From a virus, in the IMG/VR virus record IMGVR_UViG_3300044609_001261, positions 1-45,162 of that record: DNA of 45,162 nucleotides; one strand, given 5' to 3'. Below the pieces are notes generated by a model that was not told the origin of the DNA, ran no database searches, and was given only the letters and a program-made list of their open reading frames with translations. Position numbers and translations under genes: made by a program. Shown here in pieces: positions 35,010 through 42,228 of this stretch; the stretch's first letter is position 1, and each line of letters begins with the position of its first letter.

Positions 35010-35569
35010 CTACTACTATCTCCCCAAACAAAGGACTTATTAACTCGTTTGTATGATCCTTTCTGCCTACTCACGAAACTTTCCAACGGCAAAAAGATAG
35101 ACTTCATCCAATCTTCACTATTTATTTTAAAAAGCGGTGTATCAAGACCTTCATAAACATAATTATGAAAGCACTGTTTTGGAATTGTTGGTCGTCCATC
35201 TTGAATGCTTTGTAGTACTTTATATCTAGTTGGAAGATTTAGATAGTGTAAATTTGCTCCAAAAAATTTTCTTCCACCTTGTAACATATAAACTAATGGA
35301 AACTCATCATAGTATGGAAGTTTCTTTGCCCATGTTGCACTGTATTCAAACAGATAAAGATTTCCTCCAGATGGAATTAATGTCTCATCTAGAGTTACCA
35401 GTGTTTTATAAATATCATTTCTTCTTGCAACTTCAGCAACTGTATCTTTATACCAGCTATATGATAGAGCATAAAATCCACGTCTTTTTTTATTGGCAAT
35501 CTCATCAACTTGCTGGAATATATTTAACTGAGGTTGATTTTTAGTTCTTGCCGATACTTCTCTTCTCAT
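35006..35569 (-). CDS. T4-like phage virion-associated protein, function unknown (187 aa)
   Basis: Not assigned to a T4 gene. Residues about 20-45 (QVDEIANKKRRGFYALSYSWYKD) are basic and helical. The most distinctive part is KKLPYYDEFPLVYMLQ, followed by FFGANLHYLNLPTRYKVLQS (about residues 83-118), a motif that recurs in structural proteins of T4-like phages. There is no signal peptide or membrane segment. It overlaps gp4 upstream and gp54 downstream, each by ATGA, so it is co-translated with head-completion and tail-baseplate genes. A role in the neck, in DNA-end handling or in the baseplate is possible, and the sequence does not decide between these. Confidence 0.7.
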   Translation of the reverse strand: MRREVSARTKNQPQLNIFQQVDEIANKKRRGFYALSYSWYKDTVAEVARRNDIYKTLVTLDETLIPSGGNLYLFEYSATWAKKLPYYDEFPLVYMLQGGRKFFGANLHYLNLPTRYKVLQSIQDGRPTIPKQCFHNYVYEGLDTPLFKINSEDWMKSIFLPLESFVSRQKGSYKRVNKSFVWGDSSR

Positions 35570-36003
35570 ACCTTTAACTCCGATTCTGTGAGTACTTTAA
35601 ATTTCCACATTCTATCTTCACAGAATTGTTTAGCTGCCTCCCATTTGGCTTGATTTTTTACATATTCAGTCACTTCATAGATATAACTTTTGGTTTGTCT
35701 TTGTGGTTTTTTGGGAGGAACAGTTTGTTTGCTGGGTTTTATCTCAATCAAATACTTGACAATAGTACCATCACTCTCTTGAATTTTGGCATAAAAATCC
35801 ACAAAATATCTATGGATTCTATTATCTAATGGAGATCTGTATGGAACAACCACTTCTTCTGATGCCCACTCTAATACATTTGGTCTAGTGTCACAATACT
35901 TCATGAACTTCAATTCCCATGAAGATCTATAAATTATATTTCTATAATCTCCCTTGTATTTTTGAATATTTTTTGGGACAAATTTTCCCTTTAAAGTATT
36001 CAT
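35566..36003 (-). CDS. gp4: gp4 head-completion protein (PD-(D/E)XK nuclease fold)
   Basis: 145 aa, homologous by motif to T4 gp4 (50/65), needed to complete filled heads before tail joining. RSSWELKFMKYCDTRPNVLE (27-46), VVVPYRSPLD (51-60) and RYFVDFYAK are followed by KYLIEIKP. Glu30, Asp69, and Glu87-x-Lys89 form the order expected of a PD-(D/E)XK nuclease of the TnsA-like kind, so it may trim packaged DNA ends. The C-terminal part (YVKNQAKWEAAKQFCEDRMW) is helical. It is the first gene of the leftward structural operon, with a late promoter at 36034-36041 that overlaps the start codon of gp48. Confidence 0.85.
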   Translation of the reverse strand: MNTLKGKFVPKNIQKYKGDYRNIIYRSSWELKFMKYCDTRPNVLEWASEEVVVPYRSPLDNRIHRYFVDFYAKIQESDGTIVKYLIEIKPSKQTVPPKKPQRQTKSYIYEVTEYVKNQAKWEAAKQFCEDRMWKFKVLTESELKV

Positions 36004-36008
36004 AAATA
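36001..36008 (+). promoter_or_regulatory. Late promoter for gp48-gp53 (overlaps gp4 start codon)
   Basis: CATAAATA on the plus strand; its first three bases are the complement of the gp4 start codon. Predicted start at about 36014 (A) with a 25-nt leader before gp48. Confidence 0.7.
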
Positions 36009-36033
36009 CTTTTATAAAAGGCGTATCATAAGA

Positions 36034-36041
36034 TATTTATG
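36034..36041 (-). promoter_or_regulatory. Late promoter for gp4 operon (overlaps gp48 start codon)
   Basis: CATAAATA on the minus strand, the exact mirror of the plus-strand promoter at 36001-36008. Its first three bases are the complement of the gp48 start codon. Predicted start near 36027. Confidence 0.65.
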
Positions 36042-37040
36042 GGAGCTGCTAGTAAAAGTTATAATAGTGAATATCAAAAGGGTCAATTTGGCAAGGATTT
36101 ATATTGGCCAGATAAACAAAATATGTTTGATATGTTGCAGATGGATGTATTAGAATACGTTCCCATATCAAAGGCAGTATCTACCAGTACCGCAACAGAA
36201 TTTACTGCATTAACTGATATTCAAAGTGTTGATACAGTATATAATATAGTAGATGGTTCTAGAAAACCGGATGGCAGAAAAAAATTAAATACAATTTTAC
36301 TTCCAATTCCAAATGATATTAATTATTCAGATCAATTAGATTGGTCAACTAGCCAGATGAACATTTTAGGAAAAATGTTACCAGCATTGGCAGGTGCAGC
36401 TGCAAATGGTCAAGGAAATGTAGGAGAATTAATTTCAAAACTAGCTCGTGGTGGAACTCCAGAATTCATATTGAATGCAATAAAAAATGTTCCTGGTGCT
36501 CCGCCAGCCGAAGCATTGACTCAAGGAATTGGCGGAAAAATCCTTAACCCATATATTGAACAAGTATTTAAAGGTATTGGCATGAGAGAATTTAATTTCT
36601 CCTGGAAGTTAGTACCGAGAAATTCAAGAGAACAAGGAAGAATTCATAATATTATTAAAGCATTACGATACTATTCACTGCCAAATTATAGCACTGCTGG
36701 TGTGGTAAATATGTCAACAGATCCAGCATTCCAGGGATTTGAAGAAAGTGTAAACTTAAAAGATAGATGGTTAACTGTTCCAAATATCTTTAAGCTAACT
36801 TGGAGACAAGCCGGAACTGAAAGGTTAGAAATACAATCTTTACCAAGAATAAAACCTTGCGTATTAAAAAATATTCAAGTCAACTATACTCCAGATAATG
36901 TATGGGCAACCCACATTAATACCAGTAGTGTAGGATTAAGTGGCCCAGCTCCAGTCGCATATAATATAACTATAACATTTGCAGAAACAGAAATCATTAC
37001 TGGCCATGAAGTTATTCCTGGAATAGATGGAGGATACTAA
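36039..37040 (+). CDS. gp48: gp48-like baseplate tail-tube cap
   Basis: Predicted to bind the baseplate hub and, with gp54, to form the platform on which the tail tube grows. It is 333 aa (T4 gp48 is 364 aa). Key part: NPYIEQVFKGIGMREFNFSW (about 177-196), followed by KLVPRNSREQGRIHNIIKAL, the signature of the gp48 family. The C-terminus (LKNIQVNYTPDNVWATH, then VAYNITITFAETEIITG) is the usual beta-rich end of tube-cap proteins. A Gly/Ala-rich helix (KMLPALAGAAANGQGN) lies near 110-125. It is the first gene of the only plus-strand operon and is followed two bases later by gp53. The ribosome site is weak. Confidence 0.85.
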   Translation: MGAASKSYNSEYQKGQFGKDLYWPDKQNMFDMLQMDVLEYVPISKAVSTSTATEFTALTDIQSVDTVYNIVDGSRKPDGRKKLNTILLPIPNDINYSDQLDWSTSQMNILGKMLPALAGAAANGQGNVGELISKLARGGTPEFILNAIKNVPGAPPAEALTQGIGGKILNPYIEQVFKGIGMREFNFSWKLVPRNSREQGRIHNIIKALRYYSLPNYSTAGVVNMSTDPAFQGFEESVNLKDRWLTVPNIFKLTWRQAGTERLEIQSLPRIKPCVLKNIQVNYTPDNVWATHINTSSVGLSGPAPVAYNITITFAETEIITGHEVIPGIDGGY

Positions 37041-37042
37041 AA

Positions 37043-37723
37043 ATGTTTTTTGATGCACAACCAAATTTTTACTATCCATATAAAGGTGGATTAAAATTAT
37101 CTAAAAATCTATTTCGTAGAGTTAGATTTAGAGATAACCTAAATGCCCTATACGTAGCATCCACCAAATATACTATTCAGCAAGGAGAAACTCCAGAACA
37201 AATTTCAAACAGAATATATGGTTCAACAGATTGGTATTGGACAATATTATTGATCAATAATATTATTGATATGAATAACGATTGGCCAGTATCAGATTAT
37301 GAATTAGATATTTCGATTGAAAACAAATATGGCAATGATCAAGATAAAATTCGTTTTTGGGAAACTAAGCAAATTTTTGAAGGAAATAATGTTATCCTAG
37401 AAGCTGGAATAATTATTGAAGTTAATGAGGGAAGACCAGAACAACTAGCAGTTGGGTACTATCCATCATATTATAATGAACAAAATCAATTGGTTGATGT
37501 ATTTACATTAACTACTCCAAATGGAACTCTACTGACTCGATCTCAAATTATGACTCCAGTTACAAACAGAGAATTTGAGTATAGAGAAAACGAAAAGAAA
37601 AAAGAAATATTTTTAATTAGACCAGCATTCTTAACTACCATGGAAGAAGAGATTAATTCTTTATTTGCATATGATACTGATTATAAAATTGATTCTGCTG
37701 GAGTTAGATTTTCCGAAACATAG
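37043..37723 (+). CDS. gp53: gp53-like baseplate wedge protein
   Basis: 226 aa, about the length of T4 gp53 (196 aa). In T4, gp53 clamps neighbouring wedges together around the hub. Recognised from NFYYPYKGGLKL (8-19), then RVRFRDNL, and above all from YTIQQGETPEQISNRIYGST (44-63) with WYWTILLINNIIDMNNDWP, a LysM-like fold in which the YGS-x-x-x-YW-T-ILL-x-N pattern is well kept. The C-terminus is charged (FEYRENEKKKEIFLIRP). It follows gp48 with a 2-base gap and ends 4 bases before the A-run of the convergent terminator of gp32. Confidence 0.85.
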   Translation: MFFDAQPNFYYPYKGGLKLSKNLFRRVRFRDNLNALYVASTKYTIQQGETPEQISNRIYGSTDWYWTILLINNIIDMNNDWPVSDYELDISIENKYGNDQDKIRFWETKQIFEGNNVILEAGIIIEVNEGRPEQLAVGYYPSYYNEQNQLVDVFTLTTPNGTLLTRSQIMTPVTNREFEYRENEKKKEIFLIRPAFLTTMEEEINSLFAYDTDYKIDSAGVRFSET

Positions 37724-37727
37724 ATAT

Positions 37728-37752
37728 AAAAAAGGGGGGTCATAGACCCCCC
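37728..37752 (-). terminator. Intrinsic terminator after gp32
   Basis: On the minus strand an 8-bp stem with a 3-nt loop (37734-37752, arms of GGGGGGTC and GACCCCCC as seen on the plus strand) is followed by six T (37728-37733). It ends the gp32 transcript. No T-run follows on the plus strand, so it is not clearly a terminator for gp48-gp53. The stem is part of an 11-base C run (37747-37757). Confidence 0.85.
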
Positions 37753-37764
37753 CCCCCAAGTATA

Positions 37765-38661
37765 TCAGTCTTCTTCAGCTAGTCGAGCAAAGTAACTTAG
37801 AGTATCGTCTTCATCATCACTGCTGGTAGAGCGTGAAGAGAATGAAGGAGTGGCACTAGCAGCAAAGGATTCCACTGTAGTAGATTCTTCATCTTCATAA
37901 GTCTCACGATCAATACGTTGAGTTGGACGTGAATTTAGAACATCAGTTAGACGTTTTTGAAGTTCATCATAAGTTTTGAAGTTATCTCCAGAAGTAAACT
38001 GAACTAGGCTATGAGTCTTAGAATAGATCTGCTCTAGTTGATCATCATCAAAATTACCGAGTGTACTAGGGCTAGAGAACTCAGACTTGTCATAGTTCCA
38101 GTAACCTTCAACTTTACGAAGCTTGATTTTGAAATCTGCACCAGTCCAAAAGTCGAATGGATTGATAGGAGTTTCATCTGCAAATGCAGGTTGCATAGCT
38201 TCAGTGATTTTGTCGAAGATCTTTTTGCCAAACTTGTAAAGGAATACTTTACCTTCGTTTTCTGGATGAGCAGGATCTGTTACAACGTAAATGTTGGTGT
38301 AGTAGGATAGCTTACGTTTTTGCTTGCGAGCAACTTCTTTGTCTTTCTCGCTGCCGCTATTCCAGAGTTGACGATTGAGATCCCCTACAGGATCCTTCTG
38401 GTTGAGAGTGGTTAGAGAGTTCTCGATATACCAACCACCAGGACCTTGGAAAGCATGACTCCACACCTTTGCCCAAGGAACATCTTCACCTTCGGGAGCG
38501 GGGAGGAATCGGATTACAGCATAACCATTACCTGACTTGTCCATCTCAGGCTTCCAAAACCTTTCGTCAGCACCACCTTCAGTGGCTGACATCTTTTCGA
38601 TTTCTTGAGTTAGCTTTTCAAAAGAATTGTTTGAATTACGCTTTAGTGTTGCAAAAGACAT
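37765..38661 (-). CDS. gp32: gp32 single-stranded DNA-binding protein, without zinc site
   Basis: 298 aa, homologous to T4 gp32 (301 aa), which coats single-stranded DNA in replication, recombination and repair. The N-terminal basic part (MSFATLKRNSNNSFEKL) corresponds to the LAST-type cooperativity region. The core has FWKPEMDKSGNGYAVIRFLP, GGWYIEN, YYTNIYVVTDPAHPENEGKV and YKFGKKIFDKI. In T4 a His-Cys3 zinc site follows WYIEN; here the protein contains no Cys at all, so the zinc site is lost. The C-terminus (TSSDDEDDTLSYFARLAEED) is acidic, as needed to bind gp59 and polymerase partners. It has its own sigma70-type promoter and a GGAG ribosome site, part of which lies in a 4-bp hairpin. Confidence 0.92.
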   Translation of the reverse strand: MSFATLKRNSNNSFEKLTQEIEKMSATEGGADERFWKPEMDKSGNGYAVIRFLPAPEGEDVPWAKVWSHAFQGPGGWYIENSLTTLNQKDPVGDLNRQLWNSGSEKDKEVARKQKRKLSYYTNIYVVTDPAHPENEGKVFLYKFGKKIFDKITEAMQPAFADETPINPFDFWTGADFKIKLRKVEGYWNYDKSEFSSPSTLGNFDDDQLEQIYSKTHSLVQFTSGDNFKTYDELQKRLTDVLNSRPTQRIDRETYEDEESTTVESFAASATPSFSSRSTSSDDEDDTLSYFARLAEED

Positions 38662-38673
38662 GCGGATTCTCCG
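38662..38673 (-). promoter_or_regulatory. Small hairpin covering the gp32 ribosome site
   Basis: CGGA / GAA / TCCG (38663-38673) lies directly before the gp32 start and contains the GGAG Shine-Dalgarno. T4 gp32 represses its own translation by binding its leader; this hairpin could serve a similar control, but the stem is only 4 bp. Confidence 0.35.
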
Positions 38674-38723
38674 TATTAGTTGGATTGTTTGGATTTGGCT
38701 TGTGAACCCGAACCCATGAGACT

Positions 38724-38752
38724 ATGGTAGCAGGTTCAGACAGATTTGTCAA
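38724..38752 (-). promoter_or_regulatory. Sigma70-type promoter of gp32
   Basis: On the minus strand, -35 TTGACA (38747-38752), a 17-base spacer, and -10 TACCAT (38724-38729) with TG at the extended position. The -35 lies in the last codons of the DUF1825 gene. Confidence 0.8.
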
Positions 38753-39071
38753 GCCCTTCCTTGGCAGTGGCGATGTCCTCTTTCATCTGGATGAAGATTT
38801 GTGACACATCAACATTGGAAGGGACTCCAAGAAATGTAGCAGATGCACGAATCATTTCTACGAATTCTTCGGCTTCTTTATCACTAGAATACTTTGCTCG
38901 GAAGTAAAGTAACTCTTGAAGTTCAACAAGTCTTTCTAGTTTATCTAGACATTCTCTACGTGTCTCCTCAGTTTTACCATCAAGACCATACATCATTCTA
39001 GCAAGTGTTTGATATAATGATGTCATCTCTTCTAATTCATCACGAATTAATTCTTGCTCAAAGAAAGACAT
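38736..39071 (-). CDS. DUF1825 family protein
   Basis: 111 aa, mostly helical: MSFFEQELIRDELEEMTSLY, LDKLERLVELQELLYFRAKY, and VDVSQIFIQMKEDIATAKEG. The MSFF-x-x-E start, the central helix and the end near IFIQMKEDI fit DUF1825, a family found in cyanobacteria and their phages. Its function is unknown; the phage copy was probably taken from a host. It overlaps gp59 by TAATG, and its last codons contain the -35 of the gp32 promoter. The position between gp59 and gp32 suggests expression with the replication genes. Confidence 0.75.
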   Translation of the reverse strand: MSFFEQELIRDELEEMTSLYQTLARMMYGLDGKTEETRRECLDKLERLVELQELLYFRAKYSSDKEAEEFVEMIRASATFLGVPSNVDVSQIFIQMKEDIATAKEGLDKSV

Positions 39072-39658
39072 TAGTTTTTAACCTTTGACAAAAGTATCTG
39101 CTTATATTTAGGTTTGTCCACCGAAAGGAATGGTTCGTATTTCACGACCTTCTTTTTTATTCCTGGCCAAACCAAAGGATCCACAATGGTAGTATCAAAA
39201 TCTTTGATAAAGTTTAACAATTGATTAAGAATAACCAGTGTTTCTATAGATATTGAATTGGATAGATACTTCTTCAATAATGGAGGATGAGTAGATGTAA
39301 CTTTAAAGATATCTTCAAAGCTATTGTCATTGAGTAAAGTATCCACATCATTTGCAAATACAAAACTCATACTCTGAATTTTTTTAATCCATTCAGTATA
39401 TACAGAAGTATTCTGTAATTTGTAGATATCTCCGATCCAAGTATCTTCATTCTGCACAAAATGTGATACAAAATATTGTATCAATTCTTCTTGATTAAAT
39501 TTTGTGCCTAGCTTTTTAAAAAAATATTTGTCCCTTCGTTTTTCAAAAGATTGAAGGGTAGTTCTTGTCTTTCCGTTAAAAATAAAATAGTTGTAGCTAT
39601 CTGAAGTGAAATGTAATTTTATGGCAAGATAAAGTTTATAAACTTCAAATCCATTCAT
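39071..39658 (-). CDS. gp59: gp59 loader of gp41 helicase
   Basis: 195 aa, close to the 217 aa of T4 gp59, which binds forked DNA and gp32 and loads the gp41 helicase. Shared features with T4 are VYKLYLAIKLH near the start, EKRRDKYFFKKLGTKF (about 39-54), NEDTWIGDIYKL (about 71-82) and VDPLVWPGIKKK near the end, matching the order of KRRDKYFF, DAWIGDI and LVW in T4. It overlaps gp33 (ATGA) and the DUF1825 gene (TAATG). Together with gp32 next to it, it forms the replication-fork module of the window. Confidence 0.9.
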   Translation of the reverse strand: MNGFEVYKLYLAIKLHFTSDSYNYFIFNGKTRTTLQSFEKRRDKYFFKKLGTKFNQEELIQYFVSHFVQNEDTWIGDIYKLQNTSVYTEWIKKIQSMSFVFANDVDTLLNDNSFEDIFKVTSTHPPLLKKYLSNSISIETLVILNQLLNFIKDFDTTIVDPLVWPGIKKKVVKYEPFLSVDKPKYKQILLSKVKN

Positions 39659-39999
39659 AAAGGAAGTCTTGCACGAGAAGTTCGTTTCATAAAGTTCATA
39701 CGCTGTGCATCAACTTTAAGTTTTTCTTTCAGTGGTTTTGAAATTAGTTTAGAAACATTTTCTAATTCAATTTGGTTTTCTTCACAGTATACCAGTACTG
39801 CATCAATATAGTTGAGACCACCTTGATTGGTTTTGACGATCTCTTCTACTTCCATAGAAAATTTAGCTGCGGTCATAAATTTATCTTCAATAAGTTGATC
39901 AAAACATTCAGATGCATATGGAGAATTTTTGTAAAAATGTTCATTTCGTACTGGACCTTTACCAGACTTTTTTAGCTGTTTATTAGAATCCATATGCAT
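39655..39999 (-). CDS. gp33: gp33 late-promoter transcription co-activator
   Basis: 114 aa, like T4 gp33 (112 aa). gp33 binds RNA polymerase beta flap and the sliding clamp and, with sigma-like gp55, turns on late promoters. Recognised from KFSMEVEEIV, GGLNYIDAVLVYCEENQIEL (65-84, matching the T4 motif FGMSYLEATTAFLEENSI), LISKPLKEKLK and the C-terminal FMKRTSRARLPL; the last hydrophobic residues are of the clamp-binding kind. Two in-frame ATGs (39999 and 39993) are possible. The product should act on the TATAAATA-type promoters seen upstream of the structural genes. Confidence 0.85.
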   Translation of the reverse strand: MHMDSNKQLKKSGKGPVRNEHFYKNSPYASECFDQLIEDKFMTAAKFSMEVEEIVKTNQGGLNYIDAVLVYCEENQIELENVSKLISKPLKEKLKVDAQRMNFMKRTSRARLPL

Positions 40000-40005
40000 C
40001 TAAAA

Positions 40006-40668
40006 TTAGTGGGTATTATTCCAATGGTCAATATAAGTCATGAGAACTTTCATGTATTTCATGATGTCGTACTCCTGGAAGACTTGAATTTCTCCATCTT
40101 CACAGGCAATTAAAGTAACAAGTTTCTTTACTTTGATACCAGTACGTTCATAATACATCATTGCATATGCACATTCCTGTGCAATGTAATTCTCAATCCA
40201 TTCTCGTTTCTTTGGTTCAGTGGAAGATTTAAAGTCTATGATTGCCAGCTCATTTTCATATTCGGCAATACAATCAACTCTTCCAGCAAGTTTTAATTTA
40301 TCACTATACAAGGCACCTTCTAGAACATGGATGTTGTTAATTTTGTCCAGGAAAGGCTTCAAGTGTTTAAACATGAATAGAGGAAGTACTTTGGTTTTAT
40401 ACTTCTCTTCATCGAATACATTATTTAGGTAATCTTCATTCATGGAATGAAGACTAGTACCTCTAGAAGCTGCCCTAGAAGAAATACGATTTGCTTCTGC
40501 TTCACCTACACGTTTTCTCCATTCTAGAATTGATTTCTTTGATTTTGCACCGATAACAGTTGTAACGGAAGGATATTTATTTTTTTCTGGTGTAAGATAA
40601 AATCTTCCGTTTTCAGTTGTTACTGCCTCTAGATCAATCAATGGAGCATTATTTAGATGTACAAACAC
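40006..40668 (-). CDS. PD-(D/E)XK exonuclease (RecB/Cas4-like fold)
   Basis: 220-aa nuclease with the order of catalytic residues of the RecB-type PD-(D/E)XK family: His74 in GTSLH, Glu117 in HVLEGAL, Asp132 in AGRVDCIAEY, Asp145 and Lys147 in LAIIDFKSS, and Gln164 in QECAYAMMY. There is no Cys cluster, so no iron-sulphur site as in Cas4. Likely role is end resection in phage recombination or host DNA degradation. The start is GTG at 40668, three bases after the phoH stop; the next in-frame ATG is far into the protein, at residue 76. It lies between phoH and gp33 in the leftward operon. Confidence 0.85.
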   Translation of the reverse strand: MFVHLNNAPLIDLEAVTTENGRFYLTPEKNKYPSVTTVIGAKSKKSILEWRKRVGEAEANRISSRAASRGTSLHSMNEDYLNNVFDEEKYKTKVLPLFMFKHLKPFLDKINNIHVLEGALYSDKLKLAGRVDCIAEYENELAIIDFKSSTEPKKREWIENYIAQECAYAMMYYERTGIKVKKLVTLIACEDGEIQVFQEYDIMKYMKVLMTYIDHWNNTH

Positions 40669-40670
40669 TA

Positions 40671-41426
40671 TCAGAATCCCAAATTCAATTTACTAATTAG
40701 ATAACTCCTGATTAGGCCAGAACGAACAATGTCTTCAATTCCAAATTCTACCATAGAGAACTCTTCCATAGTTTGAAGAATACTCATAAAATTAAGAATA
40801 CCATTTCTTTCATTGGTCTTCACTAAATCAGTCTGCTGAACATCCCCACAAAAAATAATTTTAGAATTTTGTCCTACACGAGTAATAATAGAATCTAATT
40901 CATGAAAGTTTAGGTTCTGACTTTCATCCACAATGATAATACAATCATCTAGGGTTGTGCCTCTAATGAATGATGTACTCCAGAAACTAACTGTTCCTTG
41001 ACCTTTTAGATTCCCATATAGAGCTTCAAAGGAAGCATCATCTGGCATCTCAAACATGTACTTTACCATATTCTTATATGGAATCTGATAAAGTGAAGAC
41101 TTATCTTCATGATCCCCAGGAAGGAAACCAATCTCCCTAGTCGAAACTAGAGATCGAACCATATACACTTTTTCATATGGTGTCTTTTCATTCATTACAT
41201 CTCTTAGTGCAAGATATAAACTGACAAAAGTTTTACCAGTTCCTGCAGCTCCATATAGGAAAAGATTTTTCTGCTTTGAATATTCTTCAAATACTTTTTC
41301 CTGGGCTGGAGTTAAAGGAGCAATCTCCTTCATGTGATCTGAATTAATTGGCTTTTTACGTCTCATTTTTTTATTAGAGATATCTGCAAATGATGGTTCG
41401 ATTTTCTTTCTGCGGGAACTTGTCAT
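40671..41426 (-). CDS. phoH: PhoH-like ATPase
   Basis: 251-aa P-loop ATPase of the PhoH family, common in marine phages. Walker A is GAAGTGKT (59-66), Walker B is IIIVDE (163-168), and SRTGFLPG-type sensor parts appear as STREIGFLPGDHEDK (95-109), and IIFCGDVQQTDL (sensor I). The family is linked to phosphate stress in Escherichia coli, but the phage role is unknown; RNA-related helicase or nuclease-coupled roles have been proposed. The N-terminal 35 residues are basic (SSRRKKIE, KKMRRKKP). The start overlaps the FmdB-like gene by ATGA. Confidence 0.93.
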   Translation of the reverse strand: MTSSRRKKIEPSFADISNKKMRRKKPINSDHMKEIAPLTPAQEKVFEEYSKQKNLFLYGAAGTGKTFVSLYLALRDVMNEKTPYEKVYMVRSLVSTREIGFLPGDHEDKSSLYQIPYKNMVKYMFEMPDDASFEALYGNLKGQGTVSFWSTSFIRGTTLDDCIIIVDESQNLNFHELDSIITRVGQNSKIIFCGDVQQTDLVKTNERNGILNFMSILQTMEEFSMVEFGIEDIVRSGLIRSYLISKLNLGF

Positions 41427-41656
41427 ACTTCAAATGTGGAATTAGGATATGATTTTTTGATGCGTCCTAGAACGTCTTTAAATGAGCCAGGGACTTTGGT
41501 ATTTTTCCAGTCTCCGACTTCACTAACAGAAGACATTCCAGTAGGAACCTGAGTAATGTGTGGATTTTCTTTTAGATAAGGTTCCCTTTCTGCCATATAC
41601 ATCCACTTCTCAAAGATTTCACCAGTGTTGTTATCTCGGAATTTATACGTCGGCAT
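41423..41656 (-). CDS. FmdB-like small protein lacking its zinc cysteines (77 aa)
   Basis: The start is the ATG at 41656, inside the end of the 182-aa gene; a longer in-frame version would only read through that gene. MPTYKFRDNNTGEIFEKWM lines up position by position with the FmdB zinc-ribbon start (MPTYEFxCxxCGxxFE), but both Cys of the first pair are replaced (Asp8, Thr11). The rest (LKENPHITQVPTGMSS, KVPGSFKDVLGRIKKSYPNS) resembles proteins found beside phoH in other cyanophages. It cannot bind zinc in the FmdB way. The gene overlaps the upstream gene by 14 bases and phoH by ATGA. The function is unknown. Confidence 0.8.
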   Translation of the reverse strand: MPTYKFRDNNTGEIFEKWMYMAEREPYLKENPHITQVPTGMSSVSEVGDWKNTKVPGSFKDVLGRIKKSYPNSTFEV

Positions 41657-42191
41657 AAGTTTTAAACCATTCAGGAATAGTAGCTGGAGATTTCCATTTC
41701 GCAAAAGAAACTTTTTCTCCAATATAATAGTTGCGATATGACTGAATTGAATCAGTTTGCTTGTATTTATCGGGCATTGCCGGAGGGGGTTCAGTCCATC
41801 CAAGCTCTGGAAGATTGTTAGGAATATTCTGCAAATATCCTTTTAGAGATTCAGTAGCATGAAACTTGCCATATCTCCTGGTGTATTCAATGCAGCACTG
41901 CTCAAAGAGTTCATAGAGCCACTTGTAATGTGATCGAGAACTCCTAGCCCAGACAGCAGAAGGGTGGTTAATATGACAAGCTTTATAGAGATTTGATTCC
42001 CTGGGCTCATCGAGTTTGAATCTCTTGACTTGTCGATTCTTACTAGAAAGTTCGTAATAACCAATACCGTCAAGAACTCGATGAGCAGTTGATAGAAGTT
42101 GTGCATACTCAACAATCATTTTTACAACATGTTTGTCACAATGCTCTTGAGCACACAGAACTGGATTATAGTTCAAATAAAAGATGTTCAT
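41643..42191 (-). CDS. Conserved phage hypothetical protein (182 aa)
   Basis: Function not recognised. The N-terminus, MNIFYLNYNPVLCAQEHCDK followed by HVVKMIVEYAQLLSTAHRVLDG, is a pattern shared by hypothetical proteins of many large phages; it is rich in His, Cys and Asp residues (C13, H17, C18, D19, H21) that could form a metal or active site. Further parts are NHPSAVWARSSRSHYKWLYE (about 75-94) and YKQTDSIQSYRNYYIGEK, followed by KWKSPATIPEWF. It is the first gene behind a host-type promoter that overlaps the end of thyX. The leader has an 11-base C run and no Shine-Dalgarno site. Confidence 0.75.
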   Translation of the reverse strand: MNIFYLNYNPVLCAQEHCDKHVVKMIVEYAQLLSTAHRVLDGIGYYELSSKNRQVKRFKLDEPRESNLYKACHINHPSAVWARSSRSHYKWLYELFEQCCIEYTRRYGKFHATESLKGYLQNIPNNLPELGWTEPPPAMPDKYKQTDSIQSYRNYYIGEKVSFAKWKSPATIPEWFKTYADV

Positions 42192-42219
42192 AATATAAGG
42201 GGGGGGGGGTCACTCATCA

Positions 42220-42228
42220 ATTATAGCA
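42220..42228 (-). promoter_or_regulatory. Extended -10 promoter before the 182-aa gene
   Basis: TGCTATAAT on the minus strand, a perfect extended -10 element; no clear -35 at 17 bases. It touches the thyX stop codon. The predicted leader of about 22 nt contains the C run (complement of G at 42199-42209). Confidence 0.7.

Noticed and set aside
35407-35414. TATAAATA on the plus strand
   Set aside because: It lies antisense inside the 187-aa gene, over 600 bases before the nearest plus-strand gene, which has its own promoter.
41657-41803. N-terminal extension of the FmdB-like gene
   Set aside because: It only reads through the end of the 182-aa gene in another frame, and the FmdB-type start MPTY is at 41656.
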